DNA from: Dictyobacter arantiisoli
GTDB lineage: Bacteria; Chloroflexota; Ktedonobacteria; Ktedonobacterales; Ktedonobacteraceae
Direction: 5' to 3'
Assembly: GCF_008326305.1 (NCBI RefSeq)
Contig: NZ_BIXY01000046.1
Coordinates: 1 to 55,086 of the forward strand
DNA: 55,086 nt
A model generated the notes under the pieces. The model saw nothing but the letters and a program-made list of their open reading frames with translations. It searched no databases and was not told the DNA's origin. Both the position numbers and the translations under genes were made by a program. How positions within the stretch are numbered: the stretch's first letter is position 1; the number at the start of each line of letters is the position of its first letter. Shown piece after piece: positions 9,567 to 18,578 of the stretch.

Positions 9567-9597
9567 ATTATATCATGCTTCCTGAATGGTTTGGCAA
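9567..9597 (-). promoter_or_regulatory. Candidate promoter of the jet operon
   Basis: On the minus strand TTGCCA (9592-9597) is followed by a 19-base spacer and a perfect TATAAT (9567-9572), about 57 bases before the jetA start. The spacer is longer than ideal, so the call is tentative. Confidence 0.35.
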
Positions 9598-9673
9598 TAG
9601 GAATTACTACCTATTTTTGGATTGATCGAGGCGAGCCTACGGATATAGGTTTTTTGGGATGAAACAAGATATG

Positions 9674-9703
9674 CAAAGAAAGCCCGACCGCAAGGGATCG
9701 GGC
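9674..9703 (-). terminator. Rho-independent terminator
   Basis: On the minus strand a stem GCCCGA/TCGGGC (9698-9703 with 9682-9687, ten-base loop) is followed by TTTCTTT. It starts seven bases after the stop of the small ORF at 9710-9820 and so closes the transcription unit that begins at 10790. Confidence 0.7.
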
Positions 9704-9709
9704 CTTCTG

Positions 9710-9820
9710 TTATACCGTACAGCCCTCGATCAGCGCACCTTGACCTTGAATATCAATGGTTCGCCCATCTCTGCCATTGGCTCGCAGATCCCCTATGTAC
9801 ACATCCTGTTCTATTATCAT
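9710..9820 (-). CDS. Candidate 36-aa small protein
   Basis: The frame starts at ATG 9820 and reads MIIEQDVYIGDLRANGRDGR, then continues TIDIQGQGALIEGCTV to a TAA at 9710. The composition is protein-like, with alternating hydrophobic and polar residues suggesting beta strands, and a single Cys near the end. It lies between two hairpins: one at 9838-9873 behind the upstream gene and a terminator at 9674-9703 that begins seven bases after the stop. That tight terminator placement is the main support. No clear Shine-Dalgarno sequence precedes it. It could instead be the tail of a decayed longer gene. Function unknown. Confidence 0.35.
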   Translation of the reverse strand: MIIEQDVYIGDLRANGRDGRTIDIQGQGALIEGCTV

Positions 9821-9837
9821 TAATACATGTGGTAGGG

Positions 9838-9873
9838 AGCCCGTCTATCTGTGATCCTTGCGGATAACGGGCT
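9838..9873 (-). terminator. Hairpin behind the PH-like membrane protein gene
   Basis: AGCCCGT (9838-9844) pairs with ACGGGCT (9867-9873), extended by TATC/GATA after one unpaired base. There is no long U run, so it may be an attenuator or RNA-processing hairpin, not a full terminator. It lies about 40 bases after the stop of the gene at 9912-10790. Confidence 0.45.
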
Positions 9874-9911
9874 TGCGACTGGTGTTTGAACACGTCGTTA
9901 ACGTTAACAGC

Positions 9912-10790
9912 CTATACTGTTTCATTGTGAAGAATAGAGAGCAATTCTTTTAGTATGAGCGCGTTATCTACATCGGCGGTCAACTCTTCAAACCAGGGCG
10001 TAGCGCCTTTCAGCTGTGAGGTGATGCGTGTATAGGTGGGGCCAACCTCAATATGCGCGATTTCATCCCAGGCCAGCATATCCTCCTCCTCGTTATTGGG
10101 GTGGATATGAGTGATGCCTTCCTCATTGAGGATCAGATTGCCGAATTCTAAATCCTCGCCGAGGTTATAGAGTTCAAGCATGCCGGGCCGGCGATAATCG
10201 GTGTAGGCTTGTTCAATCTCATCGCACAGTTGCATACGTTGCTGCACTTTTGGTTCAAAGATGATCACAATATCTTTATCAGTCATAAATGAGAGATTGT
10301 CGCGTGAGACTCGTTGGGGATGTTTGGGGTCCAGTGTCCCACGCATCAGGCTCTCAATCTCGTCCCAGCGTAGCGCATAGGCATGGTTACGTCCCTCCAG
10401 ACACACAAAACCATCCTCAAAGATATGAACCTGTTCACGTTGATGATATTGATATTCACGTAGATTGCGCCATCCCTGTAAAAAGCAGCCAAAGAGTACA
10501 ACCAGACTAATTACTCCGATTGCCCCGATTGAGCGCAATGTTGGTGGATCGCTTAAAGTCGACTGTAATGGAATTTTACGTAGTGCATCAATTAAAAAGA
10601 AGAGCCCCAGCAGGCTCACTGCAAACCAGACAATGGCGTTAACGAGTACACGTGTGCCGCTGGTGGTCGATTGGGCATAAGATGAGCATCGTGGACCCAG
10701 GTTATGATCGCTGGCTAATTGTTGGACTTCCGCATAGAAGGGTGGGGAAGATTCGCTATCGACATTCTGAGTATCTTGCTGTGACTTCAC
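9912..10790 (-). CDS. Membrane protein with PH-like domain (DUF6585-like)
   Basis: A 292-aa protein of unknown function. After about 45 soluble residues there are two transmembrane helices (about 50-75, VLVNAIVWFAVSLLGLFFLI; and about 88-108). The cytosolic part from about residue 118 resembles a bacterial PH-like fold, with VHIFEDGFVCLEGRNHAYAL-type strands and a Trp-Asp-Glu (RWDEIES) motif that recurs as AWDEIAHIEV near residue 245, so there may be two related repeats. This arrangement matches proteins annotated DUF6585 in Actinobacteria and Chloroflexi. The start is GTG at 10790 with GGAGG eleven bases upstream. It appears to be first in its own unit, followed by a hairpin, a 36-codon ORF and a terminator. 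Role not known. Confidence 0.7.
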   Translation of the reverse strand: MKSQQDTQNVDSESSPPFYAEVQQLASDHNLGPRCSSYAQSTTSGTRVLVNAIVWFAVSLLGLFFLIDALRKIPLQSTLSDPPTLRSIGAIGVISLVVLFGCFLQGWRNLREYQYHQREQVHIFEDGFVCLEGRNHAYALRWDEIESLMRGTLDPKHPQRVSRDNLSFMTDKDIVIIFEPKVQQRMQLCDEIEQAYTDYRRPGMLELYNLGEDLEFGNLILNEEGITHIHPNNEEEDMLAWDEIAHIEVGPTYTRITSQLKGATPWFEELTADVDNALILKELLSILHNETV

Positions 10791-10908
10791 GCTTTGCCTA
10801 GCCTCCGTTCGTAAGACCTACCATTTGTCGTATTATAGCACTATCAATCTATTGCATATATGATGGGTATTACTTTGAGTCTGGAAACGAGCTATCTGTT
10901 ATGCGTGT

Positions 10909-10965
10909 AAGCAAGCAAGCGAGGGAGGGAAGGAGGGGCGGGATTGCCGCCCAGCCCTCTTGCTT
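10909..10965 (-). terminator. Strong hairpin downstream of the response regulator gene
   Basis: The core stem GGGCGG/CCGCCC (10936-10941 with 10947-10952) has a five-base loop and is flanked by AAGCAAG and CTTGCTT arms. It lies 30-90 bases after the stop of the response regulator and probably ends that two-gene operon. Confidence 0.55.
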
Positions 10966-10997
10966 TTCAATGGATGATAGGAAGTTGGTCGAGGCGC

Positions 10998-11711
10998 TCA
11001 GGAGGGATTAGTGGCGAATTGGTAGCCAATGCCAGGTTTGGTTATGATGTAGCGCGGATGAGCGGGATCAGGTTCGATCTTGCGGCGCAGGCGGTTGACG
11101 TTGACCTGAAGCATGTGGCTTTCGCCGACATATTCGTTGCCCCAGACATGTTCGAGCAGGAGATCCTGCGTGATGACACGGCCCGCATTTTGGATCAGAT
11201 AGGATAAGATGCGGTATTCCGTTGGGGTGAGGATGATTTCTTGTTCGTGAATGGTGACTTTGCGCTGGGCGTAGTCGATGGTTACATCGCCAATGGTGGT
11301 AATGGTGCGAACGGCATGGGGCTGCTCGGGTGTTAAGAAGTTAGTACGACGTAGCACAGCGCGGACGCGAGCCAGTAATTCTTCGATACTAAACGGCTTC
11401 GTCAAATAATCATCCGCGCCCAGATCGAGTCCCTTGACTTTATCGCTATCCTGACCGCGTGCGGTAATAATGATGATCGGCACAGCAGAGAACTCGCGTA
11501 CCTGCTGGCACACGGTCAGCCCATCCATTTTAGGCATCATGACATCCAGCAGGACGAGATCAGGATGGCTCTGCTCAATCTGTGTCAATGCCTCCTGTCC
11601 ATCCCTGGCTGAGATCACATCGTAGCCATCGAATTCCAGGTTACGCGAAACGAGGCGTAACAACTGTGGATCGTCATCGGCTGTTAAAATAGTGGTTTTT
11701 TTTGAGGTCAT
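10998..11711 (-). CDS. OmpR/PhoB-family response regulator
   Basis: Cytosolic DNA-binding regulator of 237 aa. Residues 6-120 are a receiver domain with the acidic pair Asp12-Asp14, phosphoacceptor Asp56 in LVLLDVMMPKMDG, the Thr of IIITARG, and Lys in the YLTKPF motif. Residues 138-235 are the OmpR winged helix, recognisable from ILTPTEYRILSYLIQNAGRV and the RLRRKIEPDPAHPRYI segment. The frame is open to TTG 11720, but the ATG at 11711 is preferred: AAGGA lies nine bases before it, while it would abut the TTG. It follows the histidine kinase gene with a five-base gap, so the two form one operon and a cognate pair. All phosphorylation residues are present. Confidence 0.92.
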   Translation of the reverse strand: MTSKKTTILTADDDPQLLRLVSRNLEFDGYDVISARDGQEALTQIEQSHPDLVLLDVMMPKMDGLTVCQQVREFSAVPIIIITARGQDSDKVKGLDLGADDYLTKPFSIEELLARVRAVLRRTNFLTPEQPHAVRTITTIGDVTIDYAQRKVTIHEQEIILTPTEYRILSYLIQNAGRVITQDLLLEHVWGNEYVGESHMLQVNVNRLRRKIEPDPAHPRYIITKPGIGYQFATNPS

Positions 11712-11716
11712 CGAAC

Positions 11717-12604
11717 TCAATCCTTTACTGTATTGTGTATTAAGTATGTGTTTTGGGCCAGCGTTGTCTCTGTGGTGCGTGGTAAAATCACAGAGAAGGT
11801 GCTTCCGCTTCCCAATGTGCTTTCCGCCCAGATCGTACCGTGATGCAATTCTATAATATGTTTACTGATCGTTAAGCCCAGACCCAGCCCATGTATCTCA
11901 TGGATCAGATTCATCTCGATCCGATGCAGGCGTTCAAAAATACGTTCCAACTGGTCAGGAGGAATGCCGTTGCCATAATCGCGAATGGTTACGGAAAGCA
12001 GTTCAGAAGTGTCTGCGCGGCCATTTAGTGATGGCTTCAAGTGCTTGCTCACTTGCTCCCTCTGTACAGGCATGATGGTAATATCGATAGGACTGCCAGT
12101 CGGTGAATATTTAAATGCATTATCCAGCAGGTTCTTAAAGGCTGTATGCAGGCGTGGCTGTTCGGCCAGGACCAGATAATCTTCAGCCGTTGTCGTGCCA
12201 TCCGCCTGTATTTGCCGCAGGTTCACGGCATGCTCACGTTGCAGGATAGCTTGTTCCTGTTCAACCTCTTCTGTTACTGTCCGCAAGAGCTGGAACAGGT
12301 CTACCAGGGCCGGTCGTATGATCACTGATCCATTTTCCAGTTGCGTCAGTTCCAGGATACGATCAATTGTTTGAGCCAGACGGTCGCTACCCTCATTGAT
12401 GCTGTGCAGGAAGTCGAGACGTTCCTCTGGTGTGATCATCTGGTCATACAGTAAGAGGGAGGTAACATATCCTTTAATGATCGCCAGGGGACTGCGTAGC
12501 TCGTGGCTGAGAGTGGCGAGCAGTTCCGTCGGCAAAAAGACATCAGGACTGTTGATTGGGAGTGTGGTTCCTTCCTGCGCTGCTTCTTCCTGATGCTGTG
12601 TCAT
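11717..12604 (-). CDS. Soluble sensor histidine kinase
   Basis: This 295-aa kinase consists of little more than the catalytic core. HisKA begins near residue 28 with the phosphoacceptor in LATLSHELRSPLAIIKGY. The HATPase domain follows, with the N-box (FKNLLDNAFKYSPTG), G1 (VTIRDYGNGIPPD), F-box and G2 (HGLGLGLTISKHII) motifs all visible. There is no transmembrane or sensory domain, so the input must come from a partner or from the short N-terminus. ATG at 12604 is preceded by a G-rich, purine stretch. It is immediately upstream of the response regulator, which it presumably phosphorylates. The divergent larger kinase at 12877 may feed the same pathway, but that is inference. Confidence 0.9.
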   Translation of the reverse strand: MTQHQEEAAQEGTTLPINSPDVFLPTELLATLSHELRSPLAIIKGYVTSLLLYDQMITPEERLDFLHSINEGSDRLAQTIDRILELTQLENGSVIIRPALVDLFQLLRTVTEEVEQEQAILQREHAVNLRQIQADGTTTAEDYLVLAEQPRLHTAFKNLLDNAFKYSPTGSPIDITIMPVQREQVSKHLKPSLNGRADTSELLSVTIRDYGNGIPPDQLERIFERLHRIEMNLIHEIHGLGLGLTISKHIIELHHGTIWAESTLGSGSTFSVILPRTTETTLAQNTYLIHNTVKD

Positions 12605-12876
12605 ATTTTTTCCCCCAGCATTGTCTGTGGCTTGCAGATGTTTGACGCTGGTTATAAGCTATTGAGCGTGATGATGTCAAAAAGAATTGCCAGTCCGACA
12701 TCTCCATGCTCAGGTTCAAAAAGCCAGCGTGATGGGCAGAAAGAGGTACAAACCCCTTGTCATGTCATACGCTTGTGCTCTACTATAGATTATAGATGGC
12801 TACACTGCAAAGGGGAAGTGCAAAATGGCTTTGTTGCGTCACAATGTAATCACAATGCCTGGAAAAGAGAAGTTTT

Positions 12877-15111
12877 ATGGGACAATTCAAGCAGAAGACT
12901 GCTTCTTCCGAGGCGGATCGTTTTGAAGCTTTAAGCCGTATCAGTATCGCTTTGATGAGTGAGCGCGATGAGGCCAGTCTTCTCCATCTTATTGCTCAGA
13001 CAGCGGTTGACTTAACTGGAGCGACCTATGCTGCCTTTACGTTGCGTCCTACCAACGAGCAAGGTGAGATCACCGCACCTTCTGAAGGCAGCCTCTTTTA
13101 TCTGGCTGCTATTGTAGGGGTCACCGAGGAGGAAAATGAGTATTTCCGCCATTTGCGCCTCGGGGGAGAAGGATTACTGGGTCCCATTTTCAGGCATGGT
13201 GTTGCAGTGCGAATCGGGAATATTCCACGCCTGATGCATGAGAGTACGACAGAATATGGTGTCAGGCGGAATGAGGCGCGGGCGGCGGCCTTTGAGTTTG
13301 CCCATGGGCAGGTGCCAGCGGATGGATTACGAACGATTGGCATGCCTCATGGTCATCCGACGATGTGTAGTTTTCTGGGTGTGCCACTGTTGAATCGGGA
13401 TCAAGTCGTACTGGGCGGGCTGTTGTTGGGACATCCCGAGCCGGAGCAGTTTACCGAAAATGATGAGCGTTTACTGGTCGGCATGGCGGCTCAGGCAGCG
13501 GTGGCTCTGGAAAATACGCGCCTCTATCAGGCGACCTATATGCAGGCGCAAGAGGTGAATGCGGTCTTTCAAGAGATTGCTGATGGTGTGACGCTGGTCG
13601 ACCAGAATAGTTGCATTGTGCGCGAGAATGCCCGTGCCCGGCACATGCGTGAGCGTCTCCTGAAGGATGGTCATACGCAGGCGCTGGAAGAGATGTTGTA
13701 TGCCCCGGCGGCCAGAGCATTAGCGGGACAGCCTGCTAATACTCTCTCGGTGCAGGTTCCTGATGATCATCAGGAGAAGCGTGAATATGTTGTCAGAGCA
13801 ACCCCGCTCCACTTTCCAGAATTTACACGCCGTTCGGCTCCTCTGGGTAATTTGTCCCAGAAGCAGCGTACCAAGCTATTCCCACAGGCCGTTGTAGTAT
13901 GGCATGATGTGACGGAAGCACAGCGTCTCATGCTAGAACAACGCATTCATGCGGAGACCGAGGCACAACGCTCATTGTTACAGACGATATTGGATGAACT
14001 GCCCAGTAGCGTCTATCTGGTGCGTGGGAAAGATGCCCGCCTGGTCCTGGCAAACCAGGCGGCTAAAACCGTCTGGGGAGCGGAATGGCCGCGCGATAAG
14101 CCAATGCAAGAGTTCTTAGACGAGAATCAGATCAGCATTTTTATGGATGATGGCCGTCCTTTGCCGTTTGCACAACTAGCAACCTTGCGGGCCGTGCAAA
14201 AGCGCGAAACCATCTATCAGCACCAGGAAGTCATTCATTATGCGGATGGGACAACCCTCCCCGTCCTGGTCAATGCGATTGCTCTGGCGGAGGGTAAGCT
14301 CACTATCAACCATCATGCCAGCCCTGCTGATAGATCAGGCGTTAGCGAAGACGAAATTGCAGCGATTGTCGTTCATCAGGATGTCTCGGCATTAAAAGAA
14401 GCAGAACGTCTGAAGGATGACTTCATTGGGATTGCGGCTCACGAGTTGCGTACACCGCTGGCGATCCTGCGGGGAGCCGCGCAGATGCTGGTTGTACAGA
14501 CCTTGCGTGGCAATGGATCGACGTTAGAGGCCTGGCAAATGGAATCCTTACAAGATATTGACCAATCCACAATGCGTCTGGTCGAGCTAACTGAAGATCT
14601 ATTGGATGTCACACGCTTACATGCTGGACGTCTGGAACTCCACCTGGAACCCTCCGATATGGTCGCGCTTACACGGCGCGTGTTGAAGCGTATTCAGGCA
14701 AGCACGCAACATCATCAATTACAGATGACCAGTCTGACCGATTATCTGATTGCCAATGCTGATCAGCGCCGTATCGAGCAGGTATTGGCCAACATTATTA
14801 ATAATGCGATTAAATATAGCCCCGCTGGTGGTCTCATTGAAATTGAGATTACGCAAGATGCCGCGCAACAGGTAGGATATATAGCTATCAAAGATCATGG
14901 AATTGGGATTCCACTTCAGCAGCAGGCGCACATCTTTGGACGTTTTGTGCGTGCTGATAACGCTCGTAATATCAGTGGTACAGGACTGGGATTATATCTT
15001 TGTCGGGAGCTGATCGAGCGGCATGAAGGGCGAATCTGGTTTGAGTCGCGAGAAAACCAGGGAAGCACCTTCCATATTGCATTACCGTTGCTTGTGGATC
15101 TTGACAGGTAA
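12877..15111 (+). CDS. GAF-PAS sensor histidine kinase (soluble)
   Basis: A 744-aa cytosolic kinase. A GAF domain spans roughly residues 15-215 (FEALSRISIALMSERDEASL near the start). PAS-like domains follow at about 225-350 and 365-500; the second ends in an IVVHQDVSALKEAERLKDDF linker. The HisKA box IGIAAHELRTPLAILRG is near residue 520, and the HATPase domain has NIINNAIKYSPAGG (N), IKDHGIGIP (G1), FGRFVRAD (F) and GTGLGLYLCREL (G2). No transmembrane segment is seen, so it senses an internal signal such as redox state or a small ligand. It is transcribed divergently from the two-component pair at 10998-12604 across 272 bases and has no response regulator of its own in the window. Confidence 0.9.
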   Translation: MGQFKQKTASSEADRFEALSRISIALMSERDEASLLHLIAQTAVDLTGATYAAFTLRPTNEQGEITAPSEGSLFYLAAIVGVTEEENEYFRHLRLGGEGLLGPIFRHGVAVRIGNIPRLMHESTTEYGVRRNEARAAAFEFAHGQVPADGLRTIGMPHGHPTMCSFLGVPLLNRDQVVLGGLLLGHPEPEQFTENDERLLVGMAAQAAVALENTRLYQATYMQAQEVNAVFQEIADGVTLVDQNSCIVRENARARHMRERLLKDGHTQALEEMLYAPAARALAGQPANTLSVQVPDDHQEKREYVVRATPLHFPEFTRRSAPLGNLSQKQRTKLFPQAVVVWHDVTEAQRLMLEQRIHAETEAQRSLLQTILDELPSSVYLVRGKDARLVLANQAAKTVWGAEWPRDKPMQEFLDENQISIFMDDGRPLPFAQLATLRAVQKRETIYQHQEVIHYADGTTLPVLVNAIALAEGKLTINHHASPADRSGVSEDEIAAIVVHQDVSALKEAERLKDDFIGIAAHELRTPLAILRGAAQMLVVQTLRGNGSTLEAWQMESLQDIDQSTMRLVELTEDLLDVTRLHAGRLELHLEPSDMVALTRRVLKRIQASTQHHQLQMTSLTDYLIANADQRRIEQVLANIINNAIKYSPAGGLIEIEITQDAAQQVGYIAIKDHGIGIPLQQQAHIFGRFVRADNARNISGTGLGLYLCRELIERHEGRIWFESRENQGSTFHIALPLLVDLDR

Positions 15112-15576
15112 GCATATGTTGGGGTACTGGAAATGGGTGTGATATGGGTATGAACACGACGCGGATGCTCGTCTCGTACGGCCAAGCGCACCCGTAGGCT
15201 CAGATCCCATCATGTCAGCGCGTTGGGGCGAGAGGGTGGTACGTGAACGGGAAAGCGCACCTCGGTTGCGACCTCGGCACGCACCTACATCGCTCCCATT
15301 TCATGGTTCAGGGTGCTCCTATAGGAGCATGGCTTATTGAAGCGTATTGCCCTCTTCCCTCCTGCCTACCAGCGAGCATTGCTGACAATGGCGTCAGTAT
15401 ATGCTATATCAGGAGAATGCTTAGTTATAGTGTAGGGATCAGCTTGACTGTGAATCATCAATAGTGTACTACTTATATGCTTAGTAGTGTGTCGATTGAT
15501 AAAAGTACCTGAGCTTTTTAGGGATGGTATCCTTTGTTTGTTTCCTTATTCTGAGACTTCTTAGGATGACGATACT
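15112..15576. other. 465-base intergenic region with one doubtful ORF
   Basis: No known gene. A plus-strand frame starts with GTG at 15243, has GAGAGG six bases upstream and runs 73 codons to 15464. It encodes four cysteines and a hydrophobic middle (GAPIGAWLIEAYCPLP). Lying just upstream of a C39 exporter, it is worth noting as a possible peptide gene, but it lacks a double-glycine leader and could be chance. The imperfect repeat TAGTGTACTACTTA/TTAGTAGTGT near 15461-15491 may be part of the exporter promoter region. Confidence 0.3.
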
Positions 15577-16161
15577 ATGACACAACACAATAGACGCCCT
15601 TTGTTTCGCGAACATGCCCTACAACACTACATGCAAAGGCGCGAAGAAGATGTCCTGCCACGCATTGTGTCTCCACCTGTCTTTCTCATTGTCTGGATTC
15701 TTTTTGCGCTGGTGATCGCAGGTGGTGTGATTTCCTGGCTCGCGCGTGTGCCTGTCTATGTGAATGGGACTGGTATTGTGCAGTCAGGTGAGCAGAGGGT
15801 GAATGCACAACAGAGCGTTGTGAATGTGCTGATCTTTGTACCGGTCGATGCCAGTAACCATGTGCGAGCCGGGATACCTGGAAAAGCACAATTTAGCTCA
15901 TCCGGACAACATTATGATGGCACTATCACAAGCATAGAGCCATTGGTGTTGAGCCCGGAAGCTATTCAGACGCATTATAAATTGGGATGTAGCGTGGCGC
16001 AAATGGTAACCGAGCCGTCGGTTGCAGCCCATATGCGTGTGCTTGTGCCAGCCAATGATCGTTTGTTTTCCGGCACCCCTCTTCAGGCGCAATTGCAGAC
16101 CGGCACACAACGCTTGCTCTCTTTATTGCCTGTTTTTGATGGTTTGATGGGAGGTTCCTAA
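15577..16161 (+). CDS. Short HlyD-like membrane fusion protein of the C39 exporter
   Basis: A 194-aa protein with one transmembrane helix at about residues 32-55 (VFLIVWILFALVIAGGVISW), preceded by a charged cytosolic tail. The extracytoplasmic part starts with the biotinyl-lipoyl-like strand VYVNGTGIVQSGEQ and continues with the second half of that barrel and a short beta domain (GIPGKAQFSSSGQHYDGTIT). The long coiled-coil hairpin of true HlyD/NHLM secretion proteins (about 400 aa) is missing, as expected if there is no outer-membrane channel to reach. It ends directly against the ABC exporter start, so both are co-translated. Role as exporter accessory protein is inferred from context and fold. 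Confidence 0.75.
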   Translation: MTQHNRRPLFREHALQHYMQRREEDVLPRIVSPPVFLIVWILFALVIAGGVISWLARVPVYVNGTGIVQSGEQRVNAQQSVVNVLIFVPVDASNHVRAGIPGKAQFSSSGQHYDGTITSIEPLVLSPEAIQTHYKLGCSVAQMVTEPSVAAHMRVLVPANDRLFSGTPLQAQLQTGTQRLLSLLPVFDGLMGGS

Positions 16162-18483
16162 ATGCAACCTATGGCAGAACAAAACGGCGCTTCACAGGAG
16201 CCTCGAGGTCCTAGAGATGAGCAGGCACAATCAAATAAGGCTGTCCGGACGCGTGCTCGGGGCATTTTGGCCCTTTTCCCTCATCCAGGCGATTGGGAAG
16301 AACGCTTCAGGTTCTTGCGCCAGAAAAAAGTTCCTGTAATTACACAGATGAATATTGTTGAGTGTGGGGCGGCCTGTCTGGCGATGCTGCTTTGCTATTA
16401 TGGCCGCAAAACGAGCGTCAATGATATTCGCAGACAATATGACATCGGGCGAGATGGGCTTTCCGCCCGCGTGATCGTCCAGGCAGCCCGCAACTATGGC
16501 TTACGGGTGCGTGCTATCTCTATCCAACAAAACGATTTCCGCTTCGTGACCTTGCCAGCGATTGTGCATTGGGAATTCAATCATTTTATTGTGGTCGAGC
16601 GTTGGACTCCCCAATACGTGGACGTGATAGATCCTTCCTCGGGACGCAAGCGCCTGACCGCTGAACAGTTCAATGATGGTTTCACTGGCGTTATCCTGAT
16701 GATGGAGCCTGGCACTAATTTTTCTCACCAGGGGGACAAACGCACGTTTACCCTGCGTTCGTATGGTGCTCAATATATCAAACGCGCTCCCGGCGTGCTG
16801 ATACAGGTCTTCCTGGCTTCCTTATTGCTTCAGGGTTTTGGTCTGGTCGTGCCATTATTGACCAAAGTAATTATTGATCAGATCTTACCACTGCATCTTA
16901 CCACCGTGATGCCCATTCTGGGACTGGGTATGATTGTATTGATCATTGGGGAAAGTCTGGTTCTCTTCTTACGCGCTTTACTGGTCATTTACTTGCAGAA
17001 TCGTATTGATACCAAGATGTTGCCCAATTTTTTTGAGCATCTGCTGCATCTGCCACTGGACTTTTTCCAGCAACGTTCCAGTGGAGATATGATGACACGT
17101 GTTTCCAGTAATAGTGTGGTACGTCAGCTGATCAGTACTCAATTAGTTGCCAGCCTGTTGGATGGCGCACTGGTGATTGTCTATATGTTTGTGCTTTTCT
17201 GGCAGTCCTGGTCGTTTGGGGTGCTGGTACTGGCGATTGGTTTTATTCAGATTATTCTCATGCTGGCGTCTAATCGGACGATTCTCCGTTTTTCCAAGCA
17301 AGAATTGGAGGCGGCCGGTAAAGCTCAGGGATATGTGACAGAGCTACTGATGAGCGTTGAAACTGTCAAATCTGCTGGTTATGAAATGCAAGCCTTTCAG
17401 CAATGGGCTAACAATTTCTATAATCAATTGAATATTGCTAATCGTCTTAACACCTATACCTCGATTGTGGATTCTTTTATGTCGTTATTACAAATTCTCT
17501 CACCGCTCTTGCTGCTCTGGCTGGGGACTATCCAGGTATTGAATGGAACGATGCAATTAGGTACTATGCTGGCGCTCAATGTGCTGGCGGCGACCTTCCT
17601 GGCTCCTTTGACCGCGCTGGTGGAAAGCATGAGCCATGTACAGATTGCGCGTACCCATATCGAGCGTATCGGAGATGTCTATGACGCGAAGACTGAGCAG
17701 GATATCCTGTCCGTCGAGCCGCCTCCCAGGTTGACCGGACATATTGAGCTTGATCATACGAGTTTTCGCTATAATCCACAACTTCCGCAAGTATTGAGCG
17801 ATTTATCGTTAGTGATCGAGCCGGGACAACGGGTCGCGCTTGTGGGACAGACTGGATCAGGCAAGAGTACACTGGGAAAATTACTGCTCGGTTTGTATGA
17901 ACCGACCAGCGGCGAGATTCGCTTTGATGATATTCCACTCCAGAAAATGAACTATCAGGCGGTGCGTGAGCAAATGGGTGTCGTGATCCAGGATGCCGCT
18001 ATCTTCAGTGGCTCGATTCGTCAGAATATTACGTTTGCACATCCTGATGTGACGCTGGAAGAAGTCATGGAGGCAGCTCGCCTGGCCTGTTTACATGATG
18101 ATATTGACGTGATGCCAATGCGCTATGAGACATTTGTGGCGGAGGGTGGGAATGCATTGTCAGGTGGACAGCGCCAGCGCCTGGCCCTGGCACGTGCTCT
18201 TGTTCATCGTCCGCGCATTCTCCTGCTGGATGAAGCGACCAGCTCACTGGATGTAGTCACCGAGCGTACCGTGGAGCAGAATCTTGCGCAACTTGCCTGT
18301 ACCCAGATCATCATCGCGCATCGCCTGAGTACTGTTCGTCATGCCGACCTGATCCTGGTGTTGGACAGAGGACGCATCGTCGAGCGCGGTACTCATCATG
18401 AACTGTTGCGCCAGGATGGCTATTATGCCGAACTGGTGTATAGCCAGATGGAGGAGAACGAAGAGGAAGAGCAACCTTTTTAA
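16162..18483 (+). CDS. C39-peptidase ABC exporter (bacteriocin/RiPP type, NHLM-like)
   Basis: A 773-aa membrane transporter that cleaves leader peptides and exports the core. The C39 peptidase at about residues 56-185 has a complete catalytic set: Cys68 in NIVECGAACL, His141 in HWEFNHF and Asp157 in VDVIDPSSG. The six-helix transmembrane domain covers about 205-505. The ATPase has Walker A VGQTGSGKST, signature LSGGQRQRLALARAL, Walker B ILLLDEATSSLD and the H-loop IIIAHRLS. ATG 16162 follows the previous stop directly, with GGGAGG seven bases before it. The intact peptidase implies a double-glycine-type substrate, but none was recognised next to the gene. An NHLM-family exporter is the best comparison. 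Confidence 0.92.
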   Translation: MQPMAEQNGASQEPRGPRDEQAQSNKAVRTRARGILALFPHPGDWEERFRFLRQKKVPVITQMNIVECGAACLAMLLCYYGRKTSVNDIRRQYDIGRDGLSARVIVQAARNYGLRVRAISIQQNDFRFVTLPAIVHWEFNHFIVVERWTPQYVDVIDPSSGRKRLTAEQFNDGFTGVILMMEPGTNFSHQGDKRTFTLRSYGAQYIKRAPGVLIQVFLASLLLQGFGLVVPLLTKVIIDQILPLHLTTVMPILGLGMIVLIIGESLVLFLRALLVIYLQNRIDTKMLPNFFEHLLHLPLDFFQQRSSGDMMTRVSSNSVVRQLISTQLVASLLDGALVIVYMFVLFWQSWSFGVLVLAIGFIQIILMLASNRTILRFSKQELEAAGKAQGYVTELLMSVETVKSAGYEMQAFQQWANNFYNQLNIANRLNTYTSIVDSFMSLLQILSPLLLLWLGTIQVLNGTMQLGTMLALNVLAATFLAPLTALVESMSHVQIARTHIERIGDVYDAKTEQDILSVEPPPRLTGHIELDHTSFRYNPQLPQVLSDLSLVIEPGQRVALVGQTGSGKSTLGKLLLGLYEPTSGEIRFDDIPLQKMNYQAVREQMGVVIQDAAIFSGSIRQNITFAHPDVTLEEVMEAARLACLHDDIDVMPMRYETFVAEGGNALSGGQRQRLALARALVHRPRILLLDEATSSLDVVTERTVEQNLAQLACTQIIIAHRLSTVRHADLILVLDRGRIVERGTHHELLRQDGYYAELVYSQMEENEEEEQPF

Positions 18484-18578
18484 GCTTGATACGTAGTTGG
18501 GATTAGAATTATTTTCATCTCAAGTACGCTCCGCACTTATCTTTTAAGAGCGCGACAGGCCATGAAAAGGAATGAGCT

